Source of the DNA: Caulobacterales bacterium
GTDB lineage: Bacteria > Pseudomonadota > Alphaproteobacteria > Caulobacterales > Aquidulcibacteraceae
Length of the DNA stretch: 64,000 bases
Assembly: GCA_017303355.1 (NCBI GenBank)
Contig: JAFLCU010000003.1
Location: forward strand, 124,001 to 188,000
Reading direction: 5' to 3'
Shown one piece after another: positions 41,099 to 51,000 of this stretch. The notes below the pieces were generated by a model. That model searched no databases and had not been told where the DNA came from. It saw only the letters and a program-made list of their open reading frames with translations. Each line of letters begins with the position of its first letter. Position 1 is the first letter of the stretch. A program made the translations under genes and the position numbers.

Positions 41099-42778
41099 AT
41101 GAACGCCCCGGTTTCCCCTCCCCGCCGGCCGGTGAGGCCGATCCCGGTGAGCGACATCTGGCGCGCCAATCCATTTCACCGCATGCGCCTGGGCGACGCC
41201 GCGCCCGACCGCATCGAACGCTGGGGCGACGATCCGCGCGTCGGCGATACCGAGCGCGGCCGCGAGATCGGTCGCGGACTCTGGCGCATAGCGGCCGAGC
41301 GAATGGCGGGCGAACACGCCCTGCCGTGGCAGGCGCCGCATCCGTCGCGGCATTTCACGGCGCGGCTGCATTCGTTCTCGTGGCTGATCGATCTCGCCGC
41401 GATCGGCCCATCCGCCAACGCACGTATTGCACAGCTGATCGACGCGTGGATTGAGCATTATGGCGAGTGGGATGAACTCGCCTGGGACCCGGAGCTGACG
41501 GCCGAGCGCTTGTTCGCGTGGCTGTGTTGGGGCCGACCCGCGTTTGAGATGGGCGCGCCCGAACGGCGCATCGCACTGATGCGCTCGGCGGCGCGGCAAG
41601 CGCGTTTGCTTTTGATGGCGCAGAGCGAATTGGGCGAACGCCATTTGGGCTCGATCAAAGCTGGCGCCGCCTTGATCCTCGCCGGCGCGGCGGGATTTCC
41701 GGAAGCCATTCGCCTCGCCGAGCAAGGCGAGGAAATGCTGATGGAAGCGTGCGCCAAGCAATTCTTCTCCGATGGCGGCCATCTCTCGCGCTCGCCCGAA
41801 GCGCTGGCCGATGCGCTCTGCGATATCGTCACCGCGTGCGACATGCTGGAAGAGCCCGCGCAAATCCTGCGCGACGCCATGCCCAAGTTCGCCAACATGC
41901 TGCGCATGCTGCGTCTTGGCGATGGCGGGCTTGGCTGCTTTCACGGCGGCTCCGAGGATTCAGCCGCGTCCGTGGATGCCGTGCTCGCGCGCGTCGGCGG
42001 CGAGATGCGCGCGTTTCAGTTTGCGCAGCACACGGGCTATCAGCGCCTGGAAGCAGGCCCGTTGCGCGCGCTGTTCGATGTGGGCGGGGCGCCGCCCTTG
42101 GCGTATTCCGAACGCGCGCATGCGAGCGCGCTTTCGTTCGAGCTTTCGAGCGAGCAAGAGCGGCTCATCGTGAATGTCGGCGCCGCGCGCGAGTTGGCGC
42201 CCGCCGCGCGCATGGCCGCGCGCGCCACCAATGGCCATTCGACCTTGGTGCTGGCCGACGCACTCTCCGCGTCGCTCGAGGAACCGCGTCGCGGCAAAGG
42301 CCCGGCGCGACTGACTGGCCCGACCTTGGATGACGTGCGCCGTTCGTCCGACGATAGCGGCGTCACCGTGCAAGGCCGCCATGACGGCTATCGCGACAAG
42401 TTCGGCTTGCTGCACCGGCGCTATCTATTCGTGGATCACGAGGGCAAGAATCTGCGCGGCATCGACGAGATGATCCGCCCGACAAAACTCAAGAGCCCGA
42501 CGCCGAAAAAGAACATTCCTTATGTGGCGCGGTTTCACTTGCATCCCAGCGTGCGCGCACGGCTCGTGGAACACCAGATGGCGCTGTTGGAAACACCGGG
42601 CGGCCAGCGTTGGCGCTTGCGCACGGATGCGCCCGAGATCGTGATCGCGCCGTCGATCTATTGGGGCGGCCCCGCCCCGCGCGAAAGCCTGCAGATCGTG
42701 CTCGTCGGCGAGGCGGACCCGATGGGCCACGGCCTCGCCCCGCCCAACCGCATCCGCTGGGCGCTGGCGCGGGCGTAA
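41099..42778 (+). CDS. Heparinase II/III-family protein
   Basis: 559 residues. The N-terminal part (about 50-300) is an all-helical (alpha/alpha)-barrel typical of polysaccharide lyases (WLIDLAAIGPSANARIAQLI, then CWGRPAFEMG); the C-terminal half is beta-rich with FGLLHRRYLFVDHEGKNLRG (first 20 residues). Bacterial members of this family can degrade or modify glycans such as heparin-like or alginate-like material, but no signal peptide is visible, so it may act in the cytoplasm. Substrate unknown. It starts 6 bp after rpe, so it is likely co-transcribed. Conserved position next to rpe and purH in Caulobacterales is from memory. Confidence 0.82.
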   Translation: MNAPVSPPRRPVRPIPVSDIWRANPFHRMRLGDAAPDRIERWGDDPRVGDTERGREIGRGLWRIAAERMAGEHALPWQAPHPSRHFTARLHSFSWLIDLAAIGPSANARIAQLIDAWIEHYGEWDELAWDPELTAERLFAWLCWGRPAFEMGAPERRIALMRSAARQARLLLMAQSELGERHLGSIKAGAALILAGAAGFPEAIRLAEQGEEMLMEACAKQFFSDGGHLSRSPEALADALCDIVTACDMLEEPAQILRDAMPKFANMLRMLRLGDGGLGCFHGGSEDSAASVDAVLARVGGEMRAFQFAQHTGYQRLEAGPLRALFDVGGAPPLAYSERAHASALSFELSSEQERLIVNVGAARELAPAARMAARATNGHSTLVLADALSASLEEPRRGKGPARLTGPTLDDVRRSSDDSGVTVQGRHDGYRDKFGLLHRRYLFVDHEGKNLRGIDEMIRPTKLKSPTPKKNIPYVARFHLHPSVRARLVEHQMALLETPGGQRWRLRTDAPEIVIAPSIYWGGPAPRESLQIVLVGEADPMGHGLAPPNRIRWALARA

Positions 42779-42870
42779 TGACACAGCGGCGCTCCATCGC
42801 CGCTGATAGTATGACGTTTGAAAATCGCTGATTCCGCCACCCATCCCCCGGGCGAATGCGCCAGCATTCA

Positions 42871-42918
42871 GTCCGGGGCCCATAAACACCAAGGCTTGCG
42901 TGTATGGGCCCCCGGACT
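42871..42918. repeat. Hairpin repeat upstream of purH
   Basis: Arms GTCCGGGGCCCATAAACAC (42871-42889) and GTGTATGGGCCCCCGGAC (about 42899-42918), complementary apart from two small bulges, loop CAAGGCTTGC. It lies 48 bp before the purH start, in a 187-bp gap, and a transcript of the preceding genes would form a stem of about 17 bp. The CCGGAC-type ends relate it loosely to 17209-17293. Confidence 0.7.
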
Positions 42919-42965
42919 TCGCCTTCGGCGAATCCGGGGATGCGTGGTCAAAGTTCGAGGCTCCC

Positions 42966-44555
42966 ATGACAGACATCGTTCCCATCAAGCGCGCCCTCAT
43001 TTCGGTTTCGGATAAGACCGGCTTGATTGAGCACGCCAATGCTTTGGCCAGCCTTGGCGCGGCGCTCGTTTCCACCGGCGGCACCAAGAAGGCGATCGCC
43101 GATGCGGGGCTTGCGGTCAGCGATGTTTCGGCAATCACCGGCTTTCCGGAAATGATGGATGGGCGCGTGAAGACGCTGCATCCGAAAGTGCACGGCGGCC
43201 TGCTCGCGCTGCGCGACAATGCCGAGCACATAAGCGCGATGAAGGCACACGGCATCCAGGCGTTCGATGTGCTCTATGTAAACCTCTACCCGTTTGAGGC
43301 CACTGTCGCGCGCGGCGCCGATTTCGAGACCTGCATCGAGAATATCGACATTGGCGGCCCCGCCATGATCCGCGCGGCGGCGAAGAATTACGGCTTCATT
43401 GCGGTTGCGACCGACGCGGACGACATGGAAGCAATTCTTGAAGAGGCGAAAACGCACGGCGGCACGACGCTGGCGCTGCGCAAGAAGCTTTCGGCGAAAG
43501 CCTTCGCGCGCACGGGCGCTTACGACGCGGCGATCTCCACCTGGTACGCCAACCAATTGGAGAAGGATGCGGCGCCGGTCTATCGCTCGCTCGGCGGCAA
43601 GCTGAAGCAAAGCCTGCGCTATGGCGAAAACCCGCACCAGCACGCGGCGTTTTACGTCACGGGCGAGCAACGCTTCGGCGTCGCCACGGCCAAGCAGCTG
43701 CAAGGCAAGGAGCTGAGCTACAACAATCTGAACGACACCGACGCGGCCTTCGAACTGGTCGCGGAATTTGATCCCAAGGAAAGCGCGGCCGTCGCCATCA
43801 TCAAGCACGCAAATCCCTGCGGCGTGGCGCAAGGCGCCAATCTGCTGGAAGCGTATCAGCGCGCGCTGGAGTGCGATTCCGTTTCCGCGTTCGGCGGCAT
43901 CGTCGCGCTGAACCGCCGCTTGGACAAAGCCGCGGCCGAGGCCATCGCCGAAATCTTCACCGAGGTGGTGATCGCGCCCGAAGCGGATGAAGACGCGGTC
44001 GCGGTGTTCGCGAAGAAGAAAAATCTGCGCTTGCTCGTGACCGGCGGCCTGCCTGACCCGGCCGAACCGGGGCTTTACGTGAAGACGGTCGCGGGCGGCT
44101 TCCTGGCGCAAAACCGCGACAATGGCCGCATCGGCGCCGCCGATTTGAAGATCGTCACCAAGAAGAAGCCGACCGACGCGCAGATCGCCGACATGATCTT
44201 TGCGTTCCGCGTGGCCAAGCATGTGAAATCGAACGCCATCATCTACGCCAAGGACGGCGCGACTGTCGGCATCGGCGCGGGACAAATGAGCCGCGTGGAT
44301 TCCGCGCGCGTGGCGCGCTTGAAAGCCGAGGACGTGGCGCACGCAAAGGGCTGGAGCGATCCGAAGACGATCGGCTCGGTGTGCGCTTCCGACGCGTTCT
44401 TCCCCTTCCCGGACGGCCTGCTGCAGGCGGTGCAGGCGGGCTCCACCGCCGTGATCCAGCCGGGCGGCTCGATCCGTGACGAGGACGTGATCAAGGCCGC
44501 CGACGAGGCCGAGATCGCCATGGTCTTCACCGGCATGCGCCATTTCCGCCACTAG
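42966..44555 (+). CDS. purH: Bifunctional IMP cyclohydrolase/AICAR transformylase PurH
   Basis: 529 residues, the normal length. N-terminal cyclohydrolase domain (about 1-200; [41 protein letters not shown]) and C-terminal AICAR transformylase domain (about 205-529; [43 protein letters not shown]). It carries out the last two steps of IMP synthesis in purine biosynthesis. Start ATG 42966 ([14 protein letters not shown]). The 187 bp before it hold the hairpin repeat. Confidence 0.97.
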   Translation: MTDIVPIKRALISVSDKTGLIEHANALASLGAALVSTGGTKKAIADAGLAVSDVSAITGFPEMMDGRVKTLHPKVHGGLLALRDNAEHISAMKAHGIQAFDVLYVNLYPFEATVARGADFETCIENIDIGGPAMIRAAAKNYGFIAVATDADDMEAILEEAKTHGGTTLALRKKLSAKAFARTGAYDAAISTWYANQLEKDAAPVYRSLGGKLKQSLRYGENPHQHAAFYVTGEQRFGVATAKQLQGKELSYNNLNDTDAAFELVAEFDPKESAAVAIIKHANPCGVAQGANLLEAYQRALECDSVSAFGGIVALNRRLDKAAAEAIAEIFTEVVIAPEADEDAVAVFAKKKNLRLLVTGGLPDPAEPGLYVKTVAGGFLAQNRDNGRIGAADLKIVTKKKPTDAQIADMIFAFRVAKHVKSNAIIYAKDGATVGIGAGQMSRVDSARVARLKAEDVAHAKGWSDPKTIGSVCASDAFFPFPDGLLQAVQAGSTAVIQPGGSIRDEDVIKAADEAEIAMVFTGMRHFRH

Positions 44556-44593
44556 CGTGACAGGCGCAATTCGGCGGCGCCCGCCGCGCCGGC

Positions 44594-45610
44594 ATGGTAT
44601 CTGACGCGCCAATGCATGAGCCCAGCGCACCGGAGGCGACGACGCGCCCGACCTTGTCGGTGATCGTGCCGTGCTTCAACGAAGAGGCCGTGATCGCGCA
44701 CGCGCATGAGCGGCTGACGCGCGTGCTGGCCTCGACCGGGCTCGATTTCGAGATCGTCTATGTCGATGACGGCAGCAGCGATCGCACGGCGCTTCTGCTG
44801 CGCGACATACAGGCGATCGATCCGCGCGCGCGCGTGATCCGGCTGTCGCGCAATTTCGGTCACCAGATCGCAGTGACGGCGGGGCTCGATTACGCCGAGG
44901 GCGACGCGGTGATCATGATCGACGCCGACATGCAGGATCCCCCCGAACTGATCCCGGCGATGATCGCGAAATGGCGCGATGGGTTTGAGGTCGTCTATGG
45001 CGTGCGCACGGTGCGGCCGGGCGAATCCCTGTTCAAACGCTGGACCGCGCATGCGTTCTACCGGCTGATCAATTCGCTCTCCGAAGTGCCGCTGCCGCTC
45101 GATTCCGGCGATTTTCGCTTGATCGATCGCCGCGCGGTGCTGGCGTTGCGGCGCATGCGCGAGCGCCATCGCCTGCTGCGCGCGATGACGACATGGGTCG
45201 GCTTTCGCCAAGCCGCACTGCCTTACGCGCGCGAACGCCGGATCGCCGGCGCCTCGAAATACCCGCTGCGCAAGATGATTGCACTGGCGCTGGACGGTAT
45301 CATTTCGTTCTCCGTCGTGCCGCTGCGGCTGGTGACGATCGTGGGGCTCATCATGTCGGCGCTCTCGGTAGTGGGCATTTTCTATGCGCTGCTCAGCCGG
45401 CTTTTCACCAATGATTGGGTGCCGGGATGGACGCTGCTCTTCATCTCGCAGCTTCTGATCGGGGGGCTGCAATTCATCTTCCTGGGCATTATCGGCGAAT
45501 ATGTCGGGCGCATTTACACCGAGGCGAAGGAGCGGCCGTTGTTTCTGGTGCTCGAAGTGCTGGGGCCGGACCGTTTCGCCGAACGCGCCAACGAAGAGAC
45601 GCGCGCATGA
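44594..45610 (+). CDS. GT2-family glycosyltransferase (GtrB/DPM1-like)
   Basis: 338 residues. GT-A fold in about 20-220: SVIVPCFNEEAVIAHAHERL, YVDDGSSDRT, and the metal-binding DxD in MIDADMQDPPELIPAM; two C-terminal membrane helices (about 240-262 and 280-300). Such enzymes transfer sugar to polyprenyl phosphate (dolichol-phosphate type), feeding membrane glycan synthesis. Start ATG 44594 or 44612. First gene of a coupled operon: GT2, GtrA, FAD oxidoreductase, hydrolase. Confidence 0.92.
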   Translation: MVSDAPMHEPSAPEATTRPTLSVIVPCFNEEAVIAHAHERLTRVLASTGLDFEIVYVDDGSSDRTALLLRDIQAIDPRARVIRLSRNFGHQIAVTAGLDYAEGDAVIMIDADMQDPPELIPAMIAKWRDGFEVVYGVRTVRPGESLFKRWTAHAFYRLINSLSEVPLPLDSGDFRLIDRRAVLALRRMRERHRLLRAMTTWVGFRQAALPYARERRIAGASKYPLRKMIALALDGIISFSVVPLRLVTIVGLIMSALSVVGIFYALLSRLFTNDWVPGWTLLFISQLLIGGLQFIFLGIIGEYVGRIYTEAKERPLFLVLEVLGPDRFAERANEETRA

Positions 45611-46014
45611 TTGAATTGTTTGAGCGCCTGCCGCCGGGCTTGCGCCGGTTCGTGCTTTACGTGCTGTGCGGGGGCAGCGGCTTTACGCTGGATTTCGCGC
45701 TCTATTCGCTGCTGATTTATTGGGGCGTCTGGTATCAGGGCGCCAATGTGGTCGGCTACGCGGCGGGCACGCTGCTGAGCTTCGTGCTGAACCGCGCAAT
45801 CACGTTTCGCGTGATGGACGCGCCATTGCGCAGGCTGGCGACGTTCTTCGCGGTGGCGTTCGTGGGCTATGTGCTCTCGTCGCTGGCGCTTTACGGCATG
45901 GTCGACGGCTTGGGTATTCACCCGCTCGTGGCCAAGGTGTTCTCGCTCGTCGTCGTCGTCGCCACGCAATTCACCTTGAATACGCTCATCACCTTCCGCG
46001 AGAAGCAGCCGTGA
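45607..46014 (+). CDS. GtrA-family flippase-like membrane protein
   Basis: 135 residues with four predicted helices and the GtrA-family pattern (FVLYVLCGGSGFTLDFALYS at the start, LLSFVLNRAITFRV, FTLNTLITFRE at the end). GtrA proteins translocate polyprenyl-linked sugars. ATG 45607 overlaps the GT2 stop (ATGA), and its own stop overlaps the GTG of the next gene (GTGA), so it is tightly coupled. Confidence 0.88.
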   Translation: MIELFERLPPGLRRFVLYVLCGGSGFTLDFALYSLLIYWGVWYQGANVVGYAAGTLLSFVLNRAITFRVMDAPLRRLATFFAVAFVGYVLSSLALYGMVDGLGIHPLVAKVFSLVVVVATQFTLNTLITFREKQP

Positions 46015-47339
46015 ACGCTGCGGACTATGATTGCATCATAGTAGGCGGCGGCTTTACCGGGCTTTCGGCTGCGGCCGATCTCGCGCGCAATGGCGCGCGG
46101 GTGCTTGTGTTGGAAAAGGACGCGGCGCTCGGCGGTCTCGCCAGCAGCTTTGATGTCGGCGGCCATGAGCTTGAGAAATTCTACCATCACTGGTTCACCA
46201 GTGACCGCCATGTCGGAGAACTCGCAACGCTCATCGGCGCCGAGGATCAGATCGTCACGCGCGCGACGCGCACGGGCATGTATTATGCGGGCGCGACGTT
46301 TCGCTTGAGCACGCCGCTCGATCTGCTCCAGTTCGACGCCATCCCCTTTCTCGACCGCGTGCGCACGGGGCTGGCGACTTTGGCGGTGCGTGGCGTCAAG
46401 GATTGGCGCGCGCTGGAGAGCATGAGCGCCAAGGCATGGCTGATCAAATGGTTCGGCCAGCGCGCCTATGATGTGCTCTGGTCGCCGTTACTGGTCGGCA
46501 AATTCGGGCGCTACGCCGACGATGTCTCGGCGGTGTGGATTTGGAATAAGCTGGCGCTGCGCGGCGGCAGCCGCGGCAAAGGCGGCGGCGAGGCGCTGGC
46601 GTATTTCAAGGGCGGATTCGCGCGTCTCGCGCGCGAGGTCGGCGCCTATATCGAGCGGCGCGGCGGCGAGATTCGCTTGCGCACGTCCGCGAGCGCGATC
46701 CATGCGACAGCGGGCGGCGTACACGTTGAAACCGATGCTGGCGCGATCACGGCGCGTAGCGTGCTTGTCACCACGCCGTTGCCGCAGGCGGCGGACTTGC
46801 TCGGCGGCGCCGCGCCAACGGCGTACACGCAAAAGCTGCGCGCCATCGACTATCTCGGCAATGTGTGCCTCATCCTCGAACTCGATCGGAGTCTCGGCGA
46901 TCTCTATTGGATCAATGTGAACGATCCCTCGTTCCCGTTTGTCGGCATTATCGAACACACGAATTTCGAGCCGGCGAGCGCCTATGGCGGGCGCCACATC
47001 GTCTATCTGTCGAAATATCTGCCGACCGACGATCCACTCTATTCCATGAGCGCCGACGACATGTTCGCGTTCGCCGCGCCGCACATCCAGCGCATGTTTC
47101 CGCAATTCGAACCGGCTTGGGTGCGCCAGCGCCATGTCTGGCGCGCGCCGTATGCGCAGCCAGTGGTGGTGCGGCGCTATTCGAAGCTGATCCCAGACAC
47201 AGAAACGCCATTGCCGGGCGTTTATCTGGCGAGCATGGCGCAGGTATATCCCGAGGATCGCGGCACGAATTACGCCGTGCGCGAGGGCCGCAAGGCCGCC
47301 GGCCTGATCCGACGTCATATCGCGGAGCGGCGCGCGTGA
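46011..47339 (+). CDS. FAD-dependent oxidoreductase (UDP-galactopyranose mutase/amine-oxidase-like)
   Basis: 442 residues from GTG 46011 (GTGA overlap with gtrA). FAD-binding Rossmann motif CIIVGGGFTGLSAAADLA near residue 8 and a second FAD segment VLEKDAALGGLASSF; C-terminal VYLASMAQVYPEDRGTNYAV near the end fits the same superfamily (protoporphyrinogen oxidase/UGM). In a GT2-GtrA operon, it might oxidise or isomerise a polyprenyl-linked sugar, but the specific reaction is not shown. Confidence 0.85.
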   Translation: MNAADYDCIIVGGGFTGLSAAADLARNGARVLVLEKDAALGGLASSFDVGGHELEKFYHHWFTSDRHVGELATLIGAEDQIVTRATRTGMYYAGATFRLSTPLDLLQFDAIPFLDRVRTGLATLAVRGVKDWRALESMSAKAWLIKWFGQRAYDVLWSPLLVGKFGRYADDVSAVWIWNKLALRGGSRGKGGGEALAYFKGGFARLAREVGAYIERRGGEIRLRTSASAIHATAGGVHVETDAGAITARSVLVTTPLPQAADLLGGAAPTAYTQKLRAIDYLGNVCLILELDRSLGDLYWINVNDPSFPFVGIIEHTNFEPASAYGGRHIVYLSKYLPTDDPLYSMSADDMFAFAAPHIQRMFPQFEPAWVRQRHVWRAPYAQPVVVRRYSKLIPDTETPLPGVYLASMAQVYPEDRGTNYAVREGRKAAGLIRRHIAERRA

Positions 47340-48094
47340 TCCGCGAAACCGTGGCGACGCGCGCGGCGATGCTGGCGCCGCATCTCAGCATTTTCCAGCC
47401 GAACGGCGCGGGCCCGTTCCCAGTAGTGCTGATGCTGCATGGCTGCGGCGGACAACGGCCATTCTTGAAGGAGCTGGCCGAGGTCGCCAACGCGGCGGGC
47501 GCGGCTGCGGTTCTCGTCGATTCCTACGCGCCGCGCCGCATCAGCCGCGCCGCAGCACTTGCGACCGTGTGCACCGGCGCGCGCCTGCGGGGCCGCGAGC
47601 GCGCGGGCGATCTCTACGCGGCGATGCATTGGGCGCGCGCGCAAGCTTGGGCGCGCGGCGATCGCATCATCGCCGCGGGCTGGAGCCATGGCGCGTGGAC
47701 GATCATGGACGCGCTGGCGCTGCGTAGCGGCGATGAAATGGCGCGCGTCACGGGTTTGTGCGATTTGGCCGATGAGCCGCTCGATGGCCTTGCCGGCGCG
47801 TTCATCGTCTATCCGTACGCGGGCGTCGCGAGCTATGCCGGCCGCCGCGATTGGCGCATGGCGCCGCCGAGCACGGCGATCTTGGCTAGCCGCGACTCTA
47901 TCGTCGGCGTGCGTACGCCGCGCGCCGCGCTGGAGCGGCAGCGCGCACGCGGCGCGCCGCTTGAGATCGCGCATTTCGAGGACGCAACACACGCGTTCGA
48001 GGATCCGCTGGCCAGCGATCCGCGCGTGCGCTTCAACTCCGCCGCCACCGCGCGCGAGCACGATTTGCTCCGCGCGATGATTGCAGCGCTTTAG
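47336..48094 (+). CDS. Dienelactone hydrolase-like alpha/beta hydrolase
   Basis: 252 residues from GTG 47336 (GTGA overlap with the oxidoreductase). Oxyanion-side segment VVLMLHGCGGQRPF, nucleophile elbow AAGWSHGAWTIMDAL, a later acid in YPYAGVAS..., and a C-terminal EDATHAFEDP with the catalytic His. This is the DLH pattern with Ser instead of Cys. Substrate unknown, perhaps the same glycan or lipid intermediate. Its stop TAG shares the 4-nt TTAG with the convergent glutamate dehydrogenase. Confidence 0.8.
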   Translation: MIRETVATRAAMLAPHLSIFQPNGAGPFPVVLMLHGCGGQRPFLKELAEVANAAGAAAVLVDSYAPRRISRAAALATVCTGARLRGRERAGDLYAAMHWARAQAWARGDRIIAAGWSHGAWTIMDALALRSGDEMARVTGLCDLADEPLDGLAGAFIVYPYAGVASYAGRRDWRMAPPSTAILASRDSIVGVRTPRAALERQRARGAPLEIAHFEDATHAFEDPLASDPRVRFNSAATAREHDLLRAMIAAL

Positions 48095-51000
48095 CGCACC
48101 GCGCCGCCGAGCGCGTTGAACTCGGCCGAGATCAGCATCAGCTTCGCGAACGTCCATGGCGCTTGCGCGTTGAGCTCCGCGAAAGCGGCGCGGGCGCGCT
48201 GCGCCGGCTGGCCGAGCGAGAGCAGCCAATCGCGCGCGGCGCTGGTGGCCCAGGCGATGTCGGCGGCTTTCGGCGGCGCGCCAATGGCCAAGGCGGCCGC
48301 TTGCGCGAGCTTGAGCTGAATGGCGCCGAAATCCTCCGCCGCGCGGCGCACGACCAGGCGATCCCAGTGGCGCTCAAGCCGCATGTTGGTGGCGGCGTCG
48401 CGCAACGCATCGAGCCCGAGTTCGGAGCCGATGGCGCTGTGCAAGAGACCCGCGGACTGCACCGCCCATTTGGTCTGGCGGGCGAGATCGGCCACGTCGA
48501 GCGCGCTGGTGAGCGGCGACAACAGCGCTGCATCGCGCGCGATGTCGTCGGGCGCGCCGAGATCAACCAGCGCCTTCTCACGCTGCGCTACGCGCTCACG
48601 CTCGATGGCGCTGAGCTCTTCCCAAATCTGCGCACGCTGCGCTCTCACCGAGTCGCGATAGAGCGCGACCACGTCGAGGATGGCCGGCGGCGTATCGGAA
48701 TCGAAGCCCGCGTTGCGCGCCAGGTAAATCGTGGCGCGGCGGAAGGCGCCGCCGACGCGCTGGTGCAGCGCGGTTTGCGCCGCGGCTGGCGCCACATTAT
48801 CGAGCGCATTGATGCGATCGACATACGCATCGAGATCGAAGATGCGGCGCGCGGCCTCGTACGACCGCGCGATGGTGACGGCGTCAGCGCGGGAAATGTC
48901 GCGCACGCGGTCAATGAAGGACGGGCCGCAGCGATTGACGATATCATCGGCCAGCTTGGTGGCGATGATCTCTCGACGCAGACGGTGCGTCTGCATCTGC
49001 GCTTCGAACTTCGACAGCGCTTCCGGGAAATACGCCTTCAGCGCCTCGCGGAACATCGCATCGTCCGGCGTGTCGGACGCGACCAGTGCATCGAACAAAT
49101 CGATCTTGGCGTAAGCAACAAGCTTGGCGAGTTCAGGACGCGCGAGCCCCTGCCCGGCCGCGCGCAACGCCGCGATCTCCGCCGTGGACGGCAGGCCTTC
49201 AACGCGGCGCGAGAGTTTGCCCGAGGCTTCGAGGCGCTGAATGAAGCGCTCGTGGCTATCGAGATCGAACGCGGCGCTGGCTTGCGCCAGCGTGATCGCG
49301 CCGGTTTGGTTGTAATTATCCTCCAGCACGAGCGCGCCGACCTCGTCGGTCATCGACTCGAGCAGCTTGTCGCGTTGCTCGGCCTTGAGCGCATTGGCGC
49401 GGATCACATCACCAAGCAGTATCTTGATGTTCACCTCGTGGTCGGAGGTGTCGACGCCGGCGCTGTTGTCGATCGCGTCCGTGTTGATGCGCCCGCCATT
49501 GCGCGCGAAGGCGATGCGGCCCTTCTGCGTGACGCCCAGATTGGCGCCCTCGCCCACCACGAGCGCGCGCAGATCCTCGGCATCGACGCGGATCGCATCG
49601 TTGGATTTGTCGCCGACCTCGGAATTGGTTTCGGCGCGCGCCTTGATGTAGGCGCCGATGCCGCCGAACCAGAGCAATTCGGATTGACTCTTCAGCAGCG
49701 CGTTCATCAGCTCCGCAGGCGTCGCCTGCGGCTTATCCCAGCCCGTGATGGCGGCAATCTCGGGCGTGATGTCGATCGCCTTCACGCTGCGCGAGAAGAC
49801 GCCGCCGCCCTTTGAAATCAGTTTCTTGTCGTAATCCTGCCAGCTGGTGCGTGGCGTATCGAACAGGCGCTTGCGCTCGATCCAGTTCTTTTCGCAATCG
49901 CCCGGATTGGGATCGATGAAGATGTCGCGGTGATCGAAGGCCGCGAGCAGCCTGATCTTGCGCGACAGCAGCATGCCGTTGCCGAACACGTCGCCCGACA
50001 TGTCGCCCACGCCGATGACTGTGAATTCCTCTTCCTGAATGTCCTTGCCGATTTCGCGGAAATGACGCTTCACCGCTTCCCACGCGCCCTTGGCGGTGAT
50101 GCCCATGGCTTTATGGTCGTAGCCGACAGAACCGCCGCTCGCGAACGCATCGCCCAGCCAGTGGCCGTAGTCGGCGCTGATGCCGTTGGCGATGTCGGAG
50201 AAGGTCGCCGTGCCTTTATCGGCGGCGACGACGAGATAAGCGTCGCCGTCATCCCAGCGAATAACATTCGCCGGCGCCTTCACGGACGCGCCTACGAAAT
50301 TGTCGGTGATATCGAGCAGGCCGCGCAGGAAGGTCTTGTAGGCTTCGATGCCGGCCTCCTGGAAACCAGGCGCGCCGCGCGCGGGCAAACGCTTCGGGAA
50401 GAAGCCGCCCTTCGCGCCCACCGGCACGATGATCGCGTTCTTCACTTGCTGCGCTTTCACGAGATCGAGCACCTCGACGCGGAAATCATCGCGCCGATCG
50501 CTCCAGCGCAGGCCGCCGCGCGCGACAGGGCCGAAGCGCAGATGCACGCCCTCGACTTGCGGACTCGCCACCCAGATTTCGCGATAGGGCTTCGGGGCCG
50601 GCAATTCGACGACGGCGTGGCTGTCGATCTTGAACGACATGTACGGCTTGGACTCGCCGTCCGCGCCGGGCTGATAATAATTCGTGCGAATGATCGCCTT
50701 CACGAGATGGGCGATACGGCGCAGCGCGCGGTCTTCATCGAGGCTGACGACATCATTGAGCGCTGCCTCGACCATGAATTCGAGCCGGCCCGAACGGATG
50801 CGGCGCGTTTCCATGGTTTCCGGCAGATGCGGATCGAAGCGCGCCTTGAACAGCGCCAGGATGAGCGAGGCGATCTTCGGATAATTGGCGAGCGCCTGTT
50901 CTTGCACGGCTTGGGTTGGATCAAGCCCGGTTTGCTGACGGAAGCGCGCCAGCGCGCGCACCAGAGCCGCCTCGCGCCACGAGCACGGCAGCGACAGGAT

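Noticed and set aside
42948..44630. 560-residue minus-strand frame opposite purH
   Set aside because: Shadow of purH; composition is Arg/Gly/Asp-rich with no domain.
45666..46010. N-terminal extension of the FAD oxidoreductase over gtrA
   Set aside because: The extension is the shifted frame of gtrA; GTG 46011 fits the FAD-binding motif and the GTGA junction.
48163..49815. 550-residue plus-strand frame opposite glutamate dehydrogenase
   Set aside because: Antisense shadow of gdhZ.
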